The notes: a model not told the origin generated them from the sequence alone. Positions 48,593 through 58,357 are shown, numbered from the stretch's first letter. The stretch is 64,000 nucleotides of DNA from Sphingomonas sp. 1F27F7B (GCF_005503355.1 NZ_SCMK01000024.1:1-64000); one strand, 5' to 3'. Translations and numbers: made by a program.

Positions 48593-50014
48593 TCAGGACA
48601 GCGACTCCACGATGTAGAGCTCGCCATCGCTGTCCATGATGTAAATATTCGCATTGTCGGCGGATATGAGAAGCGGGTGTTCGATCGTTCCCGATTCCGG
48701 AACGAAATCCGCCGTTCTTACGACAAAATCCGACGCCGACAGGGGCTGCCCCGACCGAAGACGGCTGAGCGGAGCCGTCAAGATCGCTCCAGCGCGATCC
48801 GCGAAGACATATTGTCCCCTCAGAGATGCGATCCGACCTCCTTCCGGATAGGCTTGCCCGCCGACGATCTGGGCACCGAAACTTGGGTTGGATCCCTGCG
48901 AATAGGCAAGAGCCGGGTCGACGGCATTGGTAACGGCGCCTCCGAGATTCTGAAATCCTTCGCGAGCGGGAGAACCGAAATTCAACGGGGTGGCTGAAAG
49001 TGGGTGATAGTTTATTTCCTCGGCTACCCCCGTCCCGTGATCGGCGATGATGAGCCCGACCCGAGCGGATACAGGATCCGTGTAGCTGATGATCCCACGC
49101 ACATCATGCAGGCCAGAAGCCAGATCGACCCTGCCGCATCCCGCCGCAATGAGCTTGCCGAATGGACTTGCGGGGTCTTGCGCGCCTGAAGGCCCGGCCT
49201 GCGTGTCTCCAACCGCTACATAAGAGCCCCCGCCCAGCGCGACGGTGATTTGCGATGCCGGATCGACATACGGCACGATCACGTCAGTGCATTCCTTAAG
49301 ACCAAACAGCAATGAAAAGGAGGGGTAATGGGTCAGCATCAGGCGCTGGGCGGTATCCAGGTAAAGATAGTTCAGATTGTAAGGGAAGGGAGGATTGACG
49401 GAACTGTTTGCCGTCACAGCCAGAAGGCCGTTCGGCTGGAGCTTGGACATCGGCGGCCGCCCGGCGTTCCTGCGCGCCATCGTGCGCGGGTCGATGCCGA
49501 TAATGGTCCCGTCGCGCTGCGCGACAAGGATTTCCCCGCCGCCCGCGTACATGACTCCAACGGGCGATACGAACCCGCTCGCGATCCGGCGCACACGGAT
49601 GCCTTCCCGACTGTTTTCGACGGTGACTTTCAGATCGATTGATGCGGTCTCGCGTCCATCGCTCACGGAAAGCCGCACGACATAGACATTGTCCCCGTCG
49701 GCATCCCCGGGTGCGTCGAAGTCCGGCCGGGCGGCAAAAGTCACATTTCCTGAAGCGTCGATCCTGAATTTCGACGCATCCGCGCCGCCGGAGATGGAAT
49801 AGGTCAGCGGATCGCCTTCCGCGTCGGTTGCCGTCAGACGATAGCTGAGATCCTGGTCCTCCACGACCGACACGGTCGCGGCCGACGTAATTGTCGGCGG
49901 AGTATTCGGGCGCGCGTGGGAACTTCCGGATGAACCGCTTTGACCGTCGCAAGCAGCGAGAGCGAGAGAAAGGGCGGCCAATACAAGCGTGCGCGAACCG
50001 ATGGTCTGTCTCAT
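48593..50014 (-). CDS. Cadherin-like/beta-propeller lipoprotein, probably acquired
   Basis: The 473-residue product has a lipoprotein signal with lipobox LALAAC. A Ser/Gly linker and a cadherin-like domain follow (residues 38-130, PPTITSAATVSVVEDQDLSYRLTATDAEGDPLTYSI, FRIDASGNVTFAARPDFDAPGD). A C-terminal domain of repeated blade-like segments resembles a sugar-dehydrogenase-type propeller (VRRIASGFVSPVGVMYAGGGEILVAQRDGTII). It is likely to be an outer-membrane or surface-attached binding or catalytic protein. Codon use is less GC-biased than its neighbours and gene borders show disruption, so transfer is suspected. Confidence 0.8.
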   Translation of the reverse strand: MRQTIGSRTLVLAALSLALAACDGQSGSSGSSHARPNTPPTITSAATVSVVEDQDLSYRLTATDAEGDPLTYSISGGADASKFRIDASGNVTFAARPDFDAPGDADGDNVYVVRLSVSDGRETASIDLKVTVENSREGIRVRRIASGFVSPVGVMYAGGGEILVAQRDGTIIGIDPRTMARRNAGRPPMSKLQPNGLLAVTANSSVNPPFPYNLNYLYLDTAQRLMLTHYPSFSLLFGLKECTDVIVPYVDPASQITVALGGGSYVAVGDTQAGPSGAQDPASPFGKLIAAGCGRVDLASGLHDVRGIISYTDPVSARVGLIIADHGTGVAEEINYHPLSATPLNFGSPAREGFQNLGGAVTNAVDPALAYSQGSNPSFGAQIVGGQAYPEGGRIASLRGQYVFADRAGAILTAPLSRLRSGQPLSASDFVVRTADFVPESGTIEHPLLISADNANIYIMDSDGELYIVESLS

Positions 50015-50246
50015 GGAAGGCTCCTCATCGATTTTCGTGTGCTTTCGTCTATTTGATTTAATCAGCTAGCAAGTTCGCGAGCGAAGCCCACTCAAGACGC
50101 AGCCAGGTTTCCCACGCGTTGCACGCGAGCTATTCGACCGCGCTCACCCACCGCCGGGTAGATTGCGCCGATGGCAGCAGCGCGCCGGGCTCCTCGCGAT
50201 GGCCGGTTTCCGCCGATGTCGGTCATGCCGCCTCGCCGGGTCGCGT
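50015..50246. other. Intergenic region upstream of the cadherin-like lipoprotein
   Basis: This 232-bp gap is AT-rich near 50030-50080 and probably contains the minus-strand promoter of the lipoprotein gene (TTGCTA with AT-rich spacer, weak). From about 50090 GC content returns to the native level and I see no gene. The change in composition may mark the second border of the foreign segment. Confidence 0.3.
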
Positions 50247-50966
50247 TCAAGCGCCCGGGTCGTCCTCGTCGCGATACTTAATCTGCAAATAGCGCCCCCG
50301 CGTCGCCAGCGCGTCGAGATCGCCCTGGGCCAGCTGCGAAGTCATCTCGGCGATCTCGTCGTCGATCAGCTGCAGCCCCTGAGCCAGCTGCTGGTCCGGC
50401 GACAGGCCGTTGCGCTCCACCCGGCGCAGCGGTTCGGGCACGCGTTGATAGCCCTTCACCAGCTCGGGCAGCTGCTCGCCCACCAGTTTGCGCACTTCGA
50501 CTGCCGCCGGGCTGTGTTCGTCGAGCGCTGCGAGCTGGGGCGTCAGCGTCTCCAGCTTCACGCCGATCGAATCGACCAGCCCGCGCACCGGCGAGGGCAG
50601 GGCGGGGCGCTGTGTCTCTAGCCAGCGCTCGGTGCTGCGCGGCAGGGCCTTGAGCGGGATCTCGGCCAGCTTCTCGACATTCACGGGCGCGCTTGCCGGC
50701 ATCACCGCGAACAGCAGCGTGGCTGCGACCAGCAGCAGCACCACCAGCATCGCGCCCATCATGCCGAGCGGCGCCACCGCCAGCCCGAACACGATCGCGC
50801 CGGCCAGGATCAAGCCGTCCGCCACTGCGATCCGCCCGATCCGGCGGACGACTTCGGCTTCCTTGTGCTGGCGGTTGCGGCCGGACACCGCGAGATCGGT
50901 GCGCGCGCGCACCCGGTCCAGCGTGGATCCGATCCGGTTCAGCTCGCGATCGACATCGGTGGGCAC
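50247..50966 (-). CDS. XpaC-like protein (5-bromo-4-chloroindolyl phosphate hydrolysis family)
   Basis: The 239-residue product has two hydrophobic helices near residues 50-90 (DGLILAGAIVFGLAVAPLGMMGAMLVVLLLVAATLLF) and a long C-terminal helical part. The layout fits XpaC-like proteins, which are found beside TelA. It starts at GTG, 3 nt after the telA stop, with GGAGG upstream inside telA. The biochemical role of XpaC is not settled. It probably acts at the inner membrane together with TelA. Confidence 0.8.
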   Translation of the reverse strand: MPTDVDRELNRIGSTLDRVRARTDLAVSGRNRQHKEAEVVRRIGRIAVADGLILAGAIVFGLAVAPLGMMGAMLVVLLLVAATLLFAVMPASAPVNVEKLAEIPLKALPRSTERWLETQRPALPSPVRGLVDSIGVKLETLTPQLAALDEHSPAAVEVRKLVGEQLPELVKGYQRVPEPLRRVERNGLSPDQQLAQGLQLIDDEIAEMTSQLAQGDLDALATRGRYLQIKYRDEDDPGA

Positions 50967-50969
50967 GGC

Positions 50970-52169
50970 CTACATCGCCTCCAGCTTGAACGTCTCCGCC
51001 CCGCCCGAGACCTGGTTCTGCGCGGCGCCCTCGGCCCGCGCAATATAGCCCTTCGACTTCTCGACTTCGTTCGAAAGCGTGTTGACCGTGGTCTTCATGC
51101 TGTCGAGCGCCTTGAGCTTGAACGTGTCGATCGCGTCCATCGTGTCGTAGATGTTCTGGAAGGCGCGCTGCAGCGTCTCGACGGGGATCGTCGAGTTGGC
51201 CGCCTGTTCGTGGATCGCGGCCGACTGGCTCTTGAGCAGCGCGCCGGTCGAATCGATCAGCCCGGCGGTGGTGCTGTTCAGCGCGGTGATCTGGTCGAGC
51301 ACCAGCTTCTGGTTGGTCAGCGCCTGCGCCACGGTGACGGCGGTGCGCAGTGCCGAGACGGTGGTGGTGGAGGCGCGGTCGACGCCCTTCACCAGCTCGA
51401 CATTGTTCTTCTTGACCAGGTCGAGCGCCAGATAGCCCTGCACCGTCACTGCCATCTGGGTGAGCAGGTCCTGGGTGCGCTGGCGGACATAGAAGAGCGC
51501 GGTCTCGCGCAGCGCCTTGGCCTTGGCCGGATCGGTGTGATCGAGCTCGTTGGCCTTGTCCTCGATCTTCGCGTCCATCGCCTTGGACAGATAGATCATC
51601 TGTTCGAGCCGGCCCATCGCCGCCCACAGGTTGGTCCGCTCGGTGTCGATCGCGGCATTGTCCATCAGCAGCTCGTCCTTGCCGTTGGACAGGCTCTTGA
51701 GGATGCCGTTGATGTGCGTCTGCGAGCTCTGATATTTGCGGAAATATTGCTGCATCCCGCCGCCGAACAGCTTGGAGAGGAAGCCCTGGCTCCCGCCGAT
51801 CAGCTTGCCGTTCTGGCTGGGATCTAGCTCCTCCACCTTCTTGCGCAGCGCGAGCAGGTCGGCGCCGACTCCGTCATTGCCCATCGCCTTGACCGGCCGG
51901 TCGAGGAAGCGGTTGGACTGGCCCGCCGCGTCGCGGATCTCCTTCTGTCCCATCGCCGCGATCGCATCGACGCGCTTGCCGAACTCGGGCGAGTTGACGT
52001 CCTGCGCGACGAGATCGTCGATGAAGCTGTCGACCCGAGCTTCCAGCTCGGTCTTCTTGCCGTCGTCCACCGGCACCAGCCCGGCCGCCCTTTCGGGCGC
52101 GACGACCTTCACCGGCTCGGGCGGCGTGAGCACCAGATCCTGTTCGGCCACCACGGTCTCGCTCGCCAT
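50970..52169 (-). CDS. telA: TelA/KlaA family toxic anion resistance protein
   Basis: The 399-residue product is mostly long helices, with no signal peptide. It has signature segments of the TelA family such as FLSKLFGGGMQQYFRKYQSSQTHINGIL, ERTNLWAAMGRLEQMIYLSKAMDAKIEDKANEL and QDLLTQMAVTVQGYLALDLVKKNNVELVKGVDRASTTTVSALRTAV. TelA was named for tellurite resistance, but its mechanism is unknown. I chose the ATG at 52169, with GGAG 8 nt upstream. It is cotranscribed with the XpaC-like gene. Confidence 0.92.
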   Translation of the reverse strand: MASETVVAEQDLVLTPPEPVKVVAPERAAGLVPVDDGKKTELEARVDSFIDDLVAQDVNSPEFGKRVDAIAAMGQKEIRDAAGQSNRFLDRPVKAMGNDGVGADLLALRKKVEELDPSQNGKLIGGSQGFLSKLFGGGMQQYFRKYQSSQTHINGILKSLSNGKDELLMDNAAIDTERTNLWAAMGRLEQMIYLSKAMDAKIEDKANELDHTDPAKAKALRETALFYVRQRTQDLLTQMAVTVQGYLALDLVKKNNVELVKGVDRASTTTVSALRTAVTVAQALTNQKLVLDQITALNSTTAGLIDSTGALLKSQSAAIHEQAANSTIPVETLQRAFQNIYDTMDAIDTFKLKALDSMKTTVNTLSNEVEKSKGYIARAEGAAQNQVSGGAETFKLEAM

Positions 52170-52268
52170 TCCCACGTCTCCAAACTGTCCGGCCCCCAGC
52201 ATAGGATCATCCGGACGGCAAACCAACTGTGTGGCTTATGTAATACACCCGGGCAGCCGCGCCAAGGG

Positions 52269-52616
52269 TCAGCGGCTCTCGGTCTTCACCTGGCTCGAGC
52301 GATAGATCTGCTCGCCGTTGCGCAGCACCGTGAGTTGGCAGCCATTTTGCGGCTCGCTCTCGCCCGCGCAGAAGCGTGCACCCTCGGCCGCGCCGCTGGC
52401 GGCCGTGGCGGTCGCGCCCTTGGCGGCGGAGAGGCGCACCGGCTCGCCCGATCCGGCCACCAGCACATGGCAGGTGCCGCTGCTCGAATCGCGGCAGTTG
52501 AGCAGCAGCTTGCCGGTGGCGAAATCGGCGTCGAGCACCAGGCTGATGTTGCGCTTCTCGGTCTTGCCCGAACAGCCCGCAAGCACCAGCAGCGCCAGCA
52601 GCACACCCTTGTTCAT
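52269..52616 (-). CDS. Small hypothetical lipoprotein upstream of telA
   Basis: The 115-residue product has a lipoprotein signal with lipobox LAGC (MNKGVLLALLVLAGC). The mature part is beta-rich and holds four Cys (CRDSSSGTCHVL, FCAGESEPQNGC), spaced as possible disulphide pairs. It ends with a basic segment. No known domain is recognised. It lies 99 nt upstream of telA on the same strand; that gap may hold a second promoter. The 138-bp divergent gap upstream contains nothing else recognised. Confidence 0.75.
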   Translation of the reverse strand: MNKGVLLALLVLAGCSGKTEKRNISLVLDADFATGKLLLNCRDSSSGTCHVLVAGSGEPVRLSAAKGATATAASGAAEGARFCAGESEPQNGCQLTVLRNGEQIYRSSQVKTESR

Positions 52617-52754
52617 CGCGATCTCCTTTGCCGCCAGCATAGCGCGGTTTCGCGCGCGCAATAGCCGCCATCGCAATCGTTGCGCTTGCGCTCCGTTCAT
52701 CCGGTGGTCAGCCTCGGCGTCGATAACGGAGCAGGGTTCGAACAGGGGGATTTC

Positions 52755-54470
52755 ATGCACCACCGGATGCGCCTCGCGGCATTGCCGCTTCTGCTGGTGC
52801 TCGGCGCCGCCCGCGGTGCGCCCGATCCCGCGATATCCTATGAGCTCGCGCCCGAGATGCAGGGCGACACGATCGCCGCATTGCAAGTTACCATCCGGCT
52901 CAGGGCGGACAAGTCGGGCACGACCACGCTCGACTGGGCCGACAGCTGGGCCGGCGAGGACAGGCTTGGCCAATGGGCGCGCGACATTCGGATCGACGGC
53001 GCACGCGCCACCGCACCGGCCCCGCATGGCGGCCGCATCGTCACCTCGGCGCCCGGCGCGCCGCTGGTGATGCGCTATCGGATCGTCTCGGCCTATGACG
53101 CCGATCCCACGGTCGATGACAGCGAGCAGGCGCGGCCGGTCGTGCGGCCGGGCTGGTTCTATTCGGTCGGCGAGGTGCTCTATGCCCGCCCCGCCGGTCG
53201 CGATGATGCGCCTGCCCGCTTCGTCTGGAAGGGACCTGCCGGCATCGGCTTCGCTTCGGATACCGAGCATGCCGTCGGATTGCGCGGACGCCCCCGAACC
53301 GTCGGCGACATCCTCGAGAGCATCGCCATCGGCGGGCGCGATCTCGCCGTCTCCACGACGATGCTGAACGGCGCGCCGGTGCGGGTCGCGCATGTCGGCC
53401 GCTTCGGCTTCGATATCCAGGCATTCGACAAGCTCGCCGGCCAGGTGGTCGCGGTCGAACGCGATTTCTGGCGCGAGACCAAGGCCACGCCCTTCCTGAT
53501 CACCGCGATTCCGCTGGCGTCCAAGCCCGGCCAGCTCAGCTATGGCGGCACCGGCCGCAGCGACGCCTTCGCTACCTGGATCGATCGCGACGCGCCGCTT
53601 TCGGGTCTCGCCTGGCTGCTCGCGCATGAATATTTCCACAGCTGGAATGCGCGCCAGCTCGGCCGCTTCCCCGAAACGGCCGAGCCCGAGGCCTATTGGA
53701 TGAGCGAGGGCTTCACCGATTTCTACGCGCGCCGGCTGATGCTGCGCGCCGGGCTGTGGACGCCCGAGAAGTTCGTGTCCGACTGGAACGAGATGCTGCG
53801 CGCCTATGCTGCCTCCTCATTCCGCGCGACCGGCAATACCGATGCCGCCGCGAAGTTCTGGAGCGGCGGCCATGACGCGGAGAAAATCCCCTATCAGCGC
53901 GGGTCGATGCTCGCCGCGCTTTGGGACCGGCAGCTCCAGGCCCGGGGGATGAGCGATCTCGACACGGTGCTGCGCGCCCAGCGTGAGCGGACTCGCGCGG
54001 CCAAGACGCCGCCGCAGCTCACCGATGCGTTCGTGGCGGAGATCGGCCGCGCCGGGCTCGACATCCGGCCGGACATCGCGCGCTATCTCACCCGGGGCGA
54101 GCCGATCTCCCTGCCCGAGGACGCGTTCGGCGCCTGTGCCCGGCTGGTCACGGGGGACGTGCCGGTGTTCGAGCGCGGCTGGGATTCCGAAGCCACGGCC
54201 AAGGCGGGCAATATCCTGACCGGAGTCGATCCGGCTTCGAACGCCTATGCGGCCGGCCTGCGCGACGGGATGAAGATCCTGCGCCGCACCGCCGGCGAGC
54301 CGGGCAATTCGGCGGTCGACTATGTCCTGGAAGCACAGGACGGCGCTACGAAGCGCAGCTTCACCTTCCGTCCCGCGGGCCGGAAGACGCTGCACACCCA
54401 GCAGATCGTCCTCGATCCCGCTCGCTTCGCCGCCGAGCCGGAAAAGTGCAAGGCCGCATTGGCAGGATAG
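52755..54470 (+). CDS. M61-like metallopeptidase, diverged
   Basis: The 571-residue product has a signal peptide (MHHRMRLAALPLLLVLGAARG). A beta-sandwich N-terminal half and a catalytic domain with zinc motif HEYFHSWNARQLG near residue 291 follow, with a likely third ligand Glu in EAYWMSEGFTDFYARR near 320. A PDZ-like region (ILTGVDPASNAYAAGLRDGMKIL) is near residue 495. It shares the M61 layout with 40429-42333 but is shorter and lacks close identity. A GGGGGA ribosome-binding site precedes the ATG. It is divergent from the small lipoprotein gene. Confidence 0.88.
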   Translation: MHHRMRLAALPLLLVLGAARGAPDPAISYELAPEMQGDTIAALQVTIRLRADKSGTTTLDWADSWAGEDRLGQWARDIRIDGARATAPAPHGGRIVTSAPGAPLVMRYRIVSAYDADPTVDDSEQARPVVRPGWFYSVGEVLYARPAGRDDAPARFVWKGPAGIGFASDTEHAVGLRGRPRTVGDILESIAIGGRDLAVSTTMLNGAPVRVAHVGRFGFDIQAFDKLAGQVVAVERDFWRETKATPFLITAIPLASKPGQLSYGGTGRSDAFATWIDRDAPLSGLAWLLAHEYFHSWNARQLGRFPETAEPEAYWMSEGFTDFYARRLMLRAGLWTPEKFVSDWNEMLRAYAASSFRATGNTDAAAKFWSGGHDAEKIPYQRGSMLAALWDRQLQARGMSDLDTVLRAQRERTRAAKTPPQLTDAFVAEIGRAGLDIRPDIARYLTRGEPISLPEDAFGACARLVTGDVPVFERGWDSEATAKAGNILTGVDPASNAYAAGLRDGMKILRRTAGEPGNSAVDYVLEAQDGATKRSFTFRPAGRKTLHTQQIVLDPARFAAEPEKCKAALAG

Positions 54471-54486
54471 GAAATCGGCGCGCGCC

Positions 54487-54873
54487 CTATCCGCGCAGAT
54501 GCGCCTCATAGCGCATCGCGCCGATATCGTTGCCTTCGGTATCGAGGAAGCGGATCAGCGTGCCGACCATGGGGATCACCGCGCTGGGCAGGGTGATCGT
54601 GCCGCCATGCGCGACGACCCGCTCGGTCAAGGCATCGACATCGTCGACCGCGAAGGTGGGCTCGATCCCGTTCAGCCCCTCGCCGCTGCGCGGGACGTGC
54701 CGGGCGTGCATCAGTCCCTGCACGCCCGGCGAATCCGCGTCGCCGGTGTGGATCAGGTAGAAGCCCGGCGGGCCCCAGGGCTCGAATTCCCAGCCGAACA
54801 CGGCCTCGTAGAAGCGGCGGGCGCGATCGACGTCGTCGACATGCAGGGCGAAGGAGGCAAGGTTGGCGGGCAT
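54487..54873 (-). CDS. VOC family (glyoxalase/dioxygenase-fold) protein
   Basis: The 128-residue product has the vicinal-oxygen-chelate fold: FALHVDDVDRARRFYEAVFGWEFEPWGPPGFYLI in the first repeat, and FAVDDVDALTERVVAHGG then RFLDTEGNDIGAMRYE in the second. Candidate metal ligands are H11 in the first and E in the second repeat (DTEGND). No substrate is evident. The start ATG at 54873 has GGAG 8 nt upstream on the minus strand. It is divergent from the AraC-family gene with only 27 nt between starts. Confidence 0.88.
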   Translation of the reverse strand: MPANLASFALHVDDVDRARRFYEAVFGWEFEPWGPPGFYLIHTGDADSPGVQGLMHARHVPRSGEGLNGIEPTFAVDDVDALTERVVAHGGTITLPSAVIPMVGTLIRFLDTEGNDIGAMRYEAHLRG

Positions 54874-54900
54874 CGGCGTCGCTCCGGCAGGAGGGAAGGC

Positions 54901-55728
54901 ATGGCGGGATTGTGTCGCGCTCGCCTCCTTGCCGCAATCCCGCTATACCGGCGTATGATGTCGCGAATCCGGCGCAGCGTGGCGGACGAGCCCTTTCTGC
55001 TGATCCGCACGGCGGCGAGCGACCACCGCGCGGGCGAGGCGATCGCGCCCCATGCGCATGATTGGCACCAGCTGGTCCATGCTTCGGCCGGGATGATGGA
55101 GATCTGGACCGAGCGGGGGTCGTGGATCGCGCCGAGCGGTCGGGCGGTATGGGTTCCGGCGGGGGTACGGCACGGCATCCGCTTCGCCGCGGCGAGCACG
55201 CTGCGCACCCTCTATTTCCAGCCGGAATGGGCGCGGGGACTGCCGAGCGACTGTGTCGCCGTCGCGGTGTCGCCATTGCTGCGCGAACTGGTGCTGCGGG
55301 CAGTGGCCTGGGGGATGCTCGATGGACGTCGCCCCGCCGAGGCCGCGGTGGCACTGCTGGTTTGCGAGGAATTCCAGCGCGCGGAGACGCCGCCATTCGA
55401 TTTGCCCGAGCCTGCCAGCCCGGCGATGCGGCGCGCCGCCGGCCTGGCCCGCACGGGCGCGCGCGGGCCAGAGATTGCGGCGATGGCCGGGATGAGCCTG
55501 CGCGCGCTCGAACGCCGCTTCCGGGCGGAAACCGGGCTGAGCCTGGGCCGCTGGCGCCGCCATGCGCTGCTGCTCGCGGCGATGGAGCGGCTGGGGGCGG
55601 GCGAGCCGGTCAAGTCGGTAGCCGCGCATGCCGGCTTCGCTGCGCCGAGCGCGTTCGTCGCTGCCTTCCGCGCCGCATTCGGCGAGACGCCCGGCGGCTA
55701 TTTCAGCCCGCGGCCCGCGCGTTCCTGA
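54901..55728 (+). CDS. AraC family transcriptional regulator
   Basis: The product has 275 residues if it starts at ATG 54901, where AGGAGGG gives an ideal ribosome-binding site. ATG 54955 (257 residues) is the alternative and lies closer to where the ligand domain begins. A cupin-like N-terminal domain spans about residues 40-110 (HAHDWHQLVHASAGMMEIWTERGSWI). The AraC helix-turn-helix pair lies near 190-270 (GMSLRALERRFRAETGLSLGRWRRHA and SVAAHAGFAAPSAFVAAFRAAFGETPGGYF). It may regulate the divergent VOC gene. Its 3' end overlaps the convergent FMN reductase gene by 26 bp. Confidence 0.85.
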   Translation: MAGLCRARLLAAIPLYRRMMSRIRRSVADEPFLLIRTAASDHRAGEAIAPHAHDWHQLVHASAGMMEIWTERGSWIAPSGRAVWVPAGVRHGIRFAAASTLRTLYFQPEWARGLPSDCVAVAVSPLLRELVLRAVAWGMLDGRRPAEAAVALLVCEEFQRAETPPFDLPEPASPAMRRAAGLARTGARGPEIAAMAGMSLRALERRFRAETGLSLGRWRRHALLLAAMERLGAGEPVKSVAAHAGFAAPSAFVAAFRAAFGETPGGYFSPRPARS

Positions 55729-56278
55729 GCGCCCGCGCCCACCAGGCCAGCTCGTCGAACAGATGGTTCAGCCGCGCGGCTTCGCGCCCCTCGGCGGCGA
55801 ACCGGTTGCCCTCGCGCCGGTTCCATACGCCCTGCAGGTGGAGCGCGCCTTCCAGCGGCGCCATCTGCAGCTCGCGCGAGACCATGGTGAGCTGCTCCAC
55901 CGATCGCGCCCCGCCCATGCCGCCATAGGCGACGAAGGCCACCGGCTTGCGGTTCCACTCGGCATAGACGGTGTCGAGCGCGTTCTTGAGCACCGCGGGG
56001 ATGCCGTGATTATATTCGGGCGCGATCAGGATGAACCCGTCCGCAGCGCCCACCTTCTTGCCCCAGGCGATCTGCTTCGTATCGGCATAGTCGCCCGCGG
56101 CCGGCGGCTTCGGGTGGTGATAGAAGGGCAGATCCCATTGCTTCAGGTCGATCAGCTCGCAATCGAGATCGTCGCGATCGGCATCTGCCGCGCCCATCAC
56201 CCAATTGCCGATCGGCTCCGCCATCCGCCCTTCGCGGACGGACCCGAGGATGACGAGGATCTTCAGCGGCTGTGCCAT
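55703..56278 (-). CDS. NADPH-dependent FMN reductase
   Basis: The 191-residue flavodoxin-like product carries the FMN-binding loop ILGSVREGRMAEPIG near residue 11 and the second signature ILIAPEYNHGIPAVLKNALD near 84. It belongs to the NADPH-dependent FMN/quinone reductase family (ArsH/chromate-reductase-like). The enzyme is cytoplasmic and probably reduces quinones or flavins. Its last 26 bases overlap the 3' end of the AraC gene, on the opposite strand. The 240-bp gap to typA contains nothing else recognised. Confidence 0.92.
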   Translation of the reverse strand: MAQPLKILVILGSVREGRMAEPIGNWVMGAADADRDDLDCELIDLKQWDLPFYHHPKPPAAGDYADTKQIAWGKKVGAADGFILIAPEYNHGIPAVLKNALDTVYAEWNRKPVAFVAYGGMGGARSVEQLTMVSRELQMAPLEGALHLQGVWNRREGNRFAAEGREAARLNHLFDELAWWARALRNARAAG

Positions 56279-56518
56279 GTTCTTCCCTTGGGTTGGTGGG
56301 CTCTGTCCTGCAGCGCCGATTTGCGCTCTAGCATGGCGGATGCGCGAACTTGCTCCAATCGTCCTTTTTTGACGGCCGCCGCCGCCGATCGACCGGTCCG
56401 TGCCCGCGATGCGAGTCGACGGAGAAGATTTTCGCTGCCCCGGTCCATCGAATCACCGGGCTTCCCGCAACGCACAAATTGCTGTACGGGCCCGCCAACT
56501 TCTTTCCAGGAAAGCAAC

Positions 56519-58357
56519 ATGAACCTCCGCAACGTGGCGATCATCGCACACGTCGACCACGGCAAGACCACGCTCGTCGACCAGCTCTTCCGTCAGTCCG
56601 GCACCTTCCGCGACAATCAGCGCGTCGAAGAGCGCGCGATGGATTCGAACGACCTCGAAAAGGAGCGCGGCATCACCATCCTGGCGAAGCCGACCTCGGT
56701 CGAGTGGGCGCCTCCGGGCGGCGGCGATCCGGTCCGCATCAACATCGTCGACACGCCCGGCCACGCGGACTTTGGCGGCGAGGTGGAGCGCATCCTCTCG
56801 ATGGTCGACGGCGTGATCCTGCTGGTCGATTCTTCGGAAGGCGCGATGCCGCAGACCAAGTTCGTCACGGGCAAGGCGCTGAAGCTCGGCCTGCGCCCGA
56901 TCGTGGTCGTCAACAAGATCGATCGCAGCGACGCGCGCGTGCAGGAAGTGCTCGACGAAGTGTTCGATCTGTTCGTCACGCTCGAAGCCAATGACGAGCA
57001 GCTCGACTTTCCGGTGCTCTACGCCTCGGGCCGCAACGGCTATGCCTCGGACGATGCCGATGCGCGCGAAGGCACGCTGCAGCCGCTGTTCGAGAAGATC
57101 GTCGAGCATGTGCCGGCGCCCGCGCTCGATCAGGACGCGCCGTTCAGCTTCCTGGTGACGCTGCTCGACCGCGACAATTTCCTCGGCCGTATCCTCACCG
57201 GCCGGGTCCAGTCGGGCACGGTCAAGCTCAACCAGCCGATCCATGCGCTCGATGCCGAGGGCAAGGTGATCGAGACCGGTCGCGCTTCGAAGATCATGAC
57301 CTTCCAGGGCCTGGAGCGCGTGCCGACCGACGAAGCCAGGGCGGGCGACATCATCTCGCTGGCCGGCCTGACCGTCGCCACGGTGTCGAACACCATTGCC
57401 GACACTTCGGTGTCGACCCCGATCCAGGCGCAGCCGATCGATCCGCCGACGCTGTCGATGCGCTTCGCCGTCAACGATTCGCCGATGGCGGGCCGCGAGG
57501 GCTCGAAGGTCACCAGCCGCATGATCCGCGACCGTCTCGAGCGCGAAGCCGAGAGCAATGTCGCGATCAAGGTCACCGAGAGCGAGGACAAGGATTCGTT
57601 CGAAGTCGCCGGCCGCGGCGAGCTCCAGCTCGGCGTGCTGATCGAGACGATGCGCCGCGAGGGCTTCGAGCTCGGCATCAGCCGTCCGCGCGTGCTGTTC
57701 GGCGAAGAGGACGGCAAGAAGACCGAGCCGTACGAAACCGTCGTGATCGACGTGGACGATGAATTCTCGGGCACGGTCGTCGACAAGATGAACCAGCGCA
57801 AGGCCGAGATGACCGACATGCGTCCCTCGGGCGGCGGCAAGACCCGCATCACCTTCTCGGCGCCGTCGCGCGGCCTGATCGGCTATCATGGCGAGTTCCT
57901 GTCGGACACCCGCGGCACCGGCATCATGAACCGCCTGTTCGAGAAGTACGGTCCCCACAAGGGCAATATCGAAGGCCGCAAGAACGGCGTGCTGATCTCG
58001 AACGGCAATGGCGAGGCGCAGTCCTATGCCCTGGGCCCCCTCGAGGAGCGCGGCATCCTGTTCGTCGGCCATGGCGAGGCCCTGTACGAGGGCATGATCG
58101 TCGGCGAGAACGCCAAGACGGAAGACCTCGAGGTCAATCCGATGAAGGCGAAGCAGCTCACCAACTTCCGCGCTTCGGGCGGCAAGGACGACGCCGTCCG
58201 CCTGACCCCGCCGAAGAAGATGACGCTGGAGCAGGCGATCGCGTACATCGACGATGACGAGATGGTCGAGGTGACGCCGACCAAGATCCGCCTGCGCAAG
58301 CGCCACCTCGATCCGCACGAGCGCAAGCGCGCCAGCCGCGCGAAGCACGCCGCTTAA
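56519..58357 (+). CDS. typA: Ribosome-associated GTPase TypA/BipA
   Basis: The 612-residue product is a translational GTPase related to EF-G. Its motifs are [15 protein letters not shown] (P-loop), [11 protein letters not shown] (switch I), [15 protein letters not shown] (G3) and VVNKIDR (G4), and domains II to V follow in full. [26 protein letters not shown] and the Lys/Arg-rich C-terminal tail are typical of BipA. It supports ribosome assembly and stress adaptation. AGGA lies 7 nt before the ATG. A stem-loop terminator follows. Confidence 0.96.
   Translation: MNLRNVAIIAHVDHGKTTLVDQLFRQSGTFRDNQRVEERAMDSNDLEKERGITILAKPTSVEWAPPGGGDPVRINIVDTPGHADFGGEVERILSMVDGVILLVDSSEGAMPQTKFVTGKALKLGLRPIVVVNKIDRSDARVQEVLDEVFDLFVTLEANDEQLDFPVLYASGRNGYASDDADAREGTLQPLFEKIVEHVPAPALDQDAPFSFLVTLLDRDNFLGRILTGRVQSGTVKLNQPIHALDAEGKVIETGRASKIMTFQGLERVPTDEARAGDIISLAGLTVATVSNTIADTSVSTPIQAQPIDPPTLSMRFAVNDSPMAGREGSKVTSRMIRDRLEREAESNVAIKVTESEDKDSFEVAGRGELQLGVLIETMRREGFELGISRPRVLFGEEDGKKTEPYETVVIDVDDEFSGTVVDKMNQRKAEMTDMRPSGGGKTRITFSAPSRGLIGYHGEFLSDTRGTGIMNRLFEKYGPHKGNIEGRKNGVLISNGNGEAQSYALGPLEERGILFVGHGEALYEGMIVGENAKTEDLEVNPMKAKQLTNFRASGGKDDAVRLTPPKKMTLEQAIAYIDDDEMVEVTPTKIRLRKRHLDPHERKRASRAKHAA

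Noticed and set aside
48593-48997. Plus-strand frame continuing from the truncated gene through the lipoprotein gene
   Set aside because: The codon bias disappears after about 48592, so the remainder is a chance extension antisense to the lipoprotein gene.
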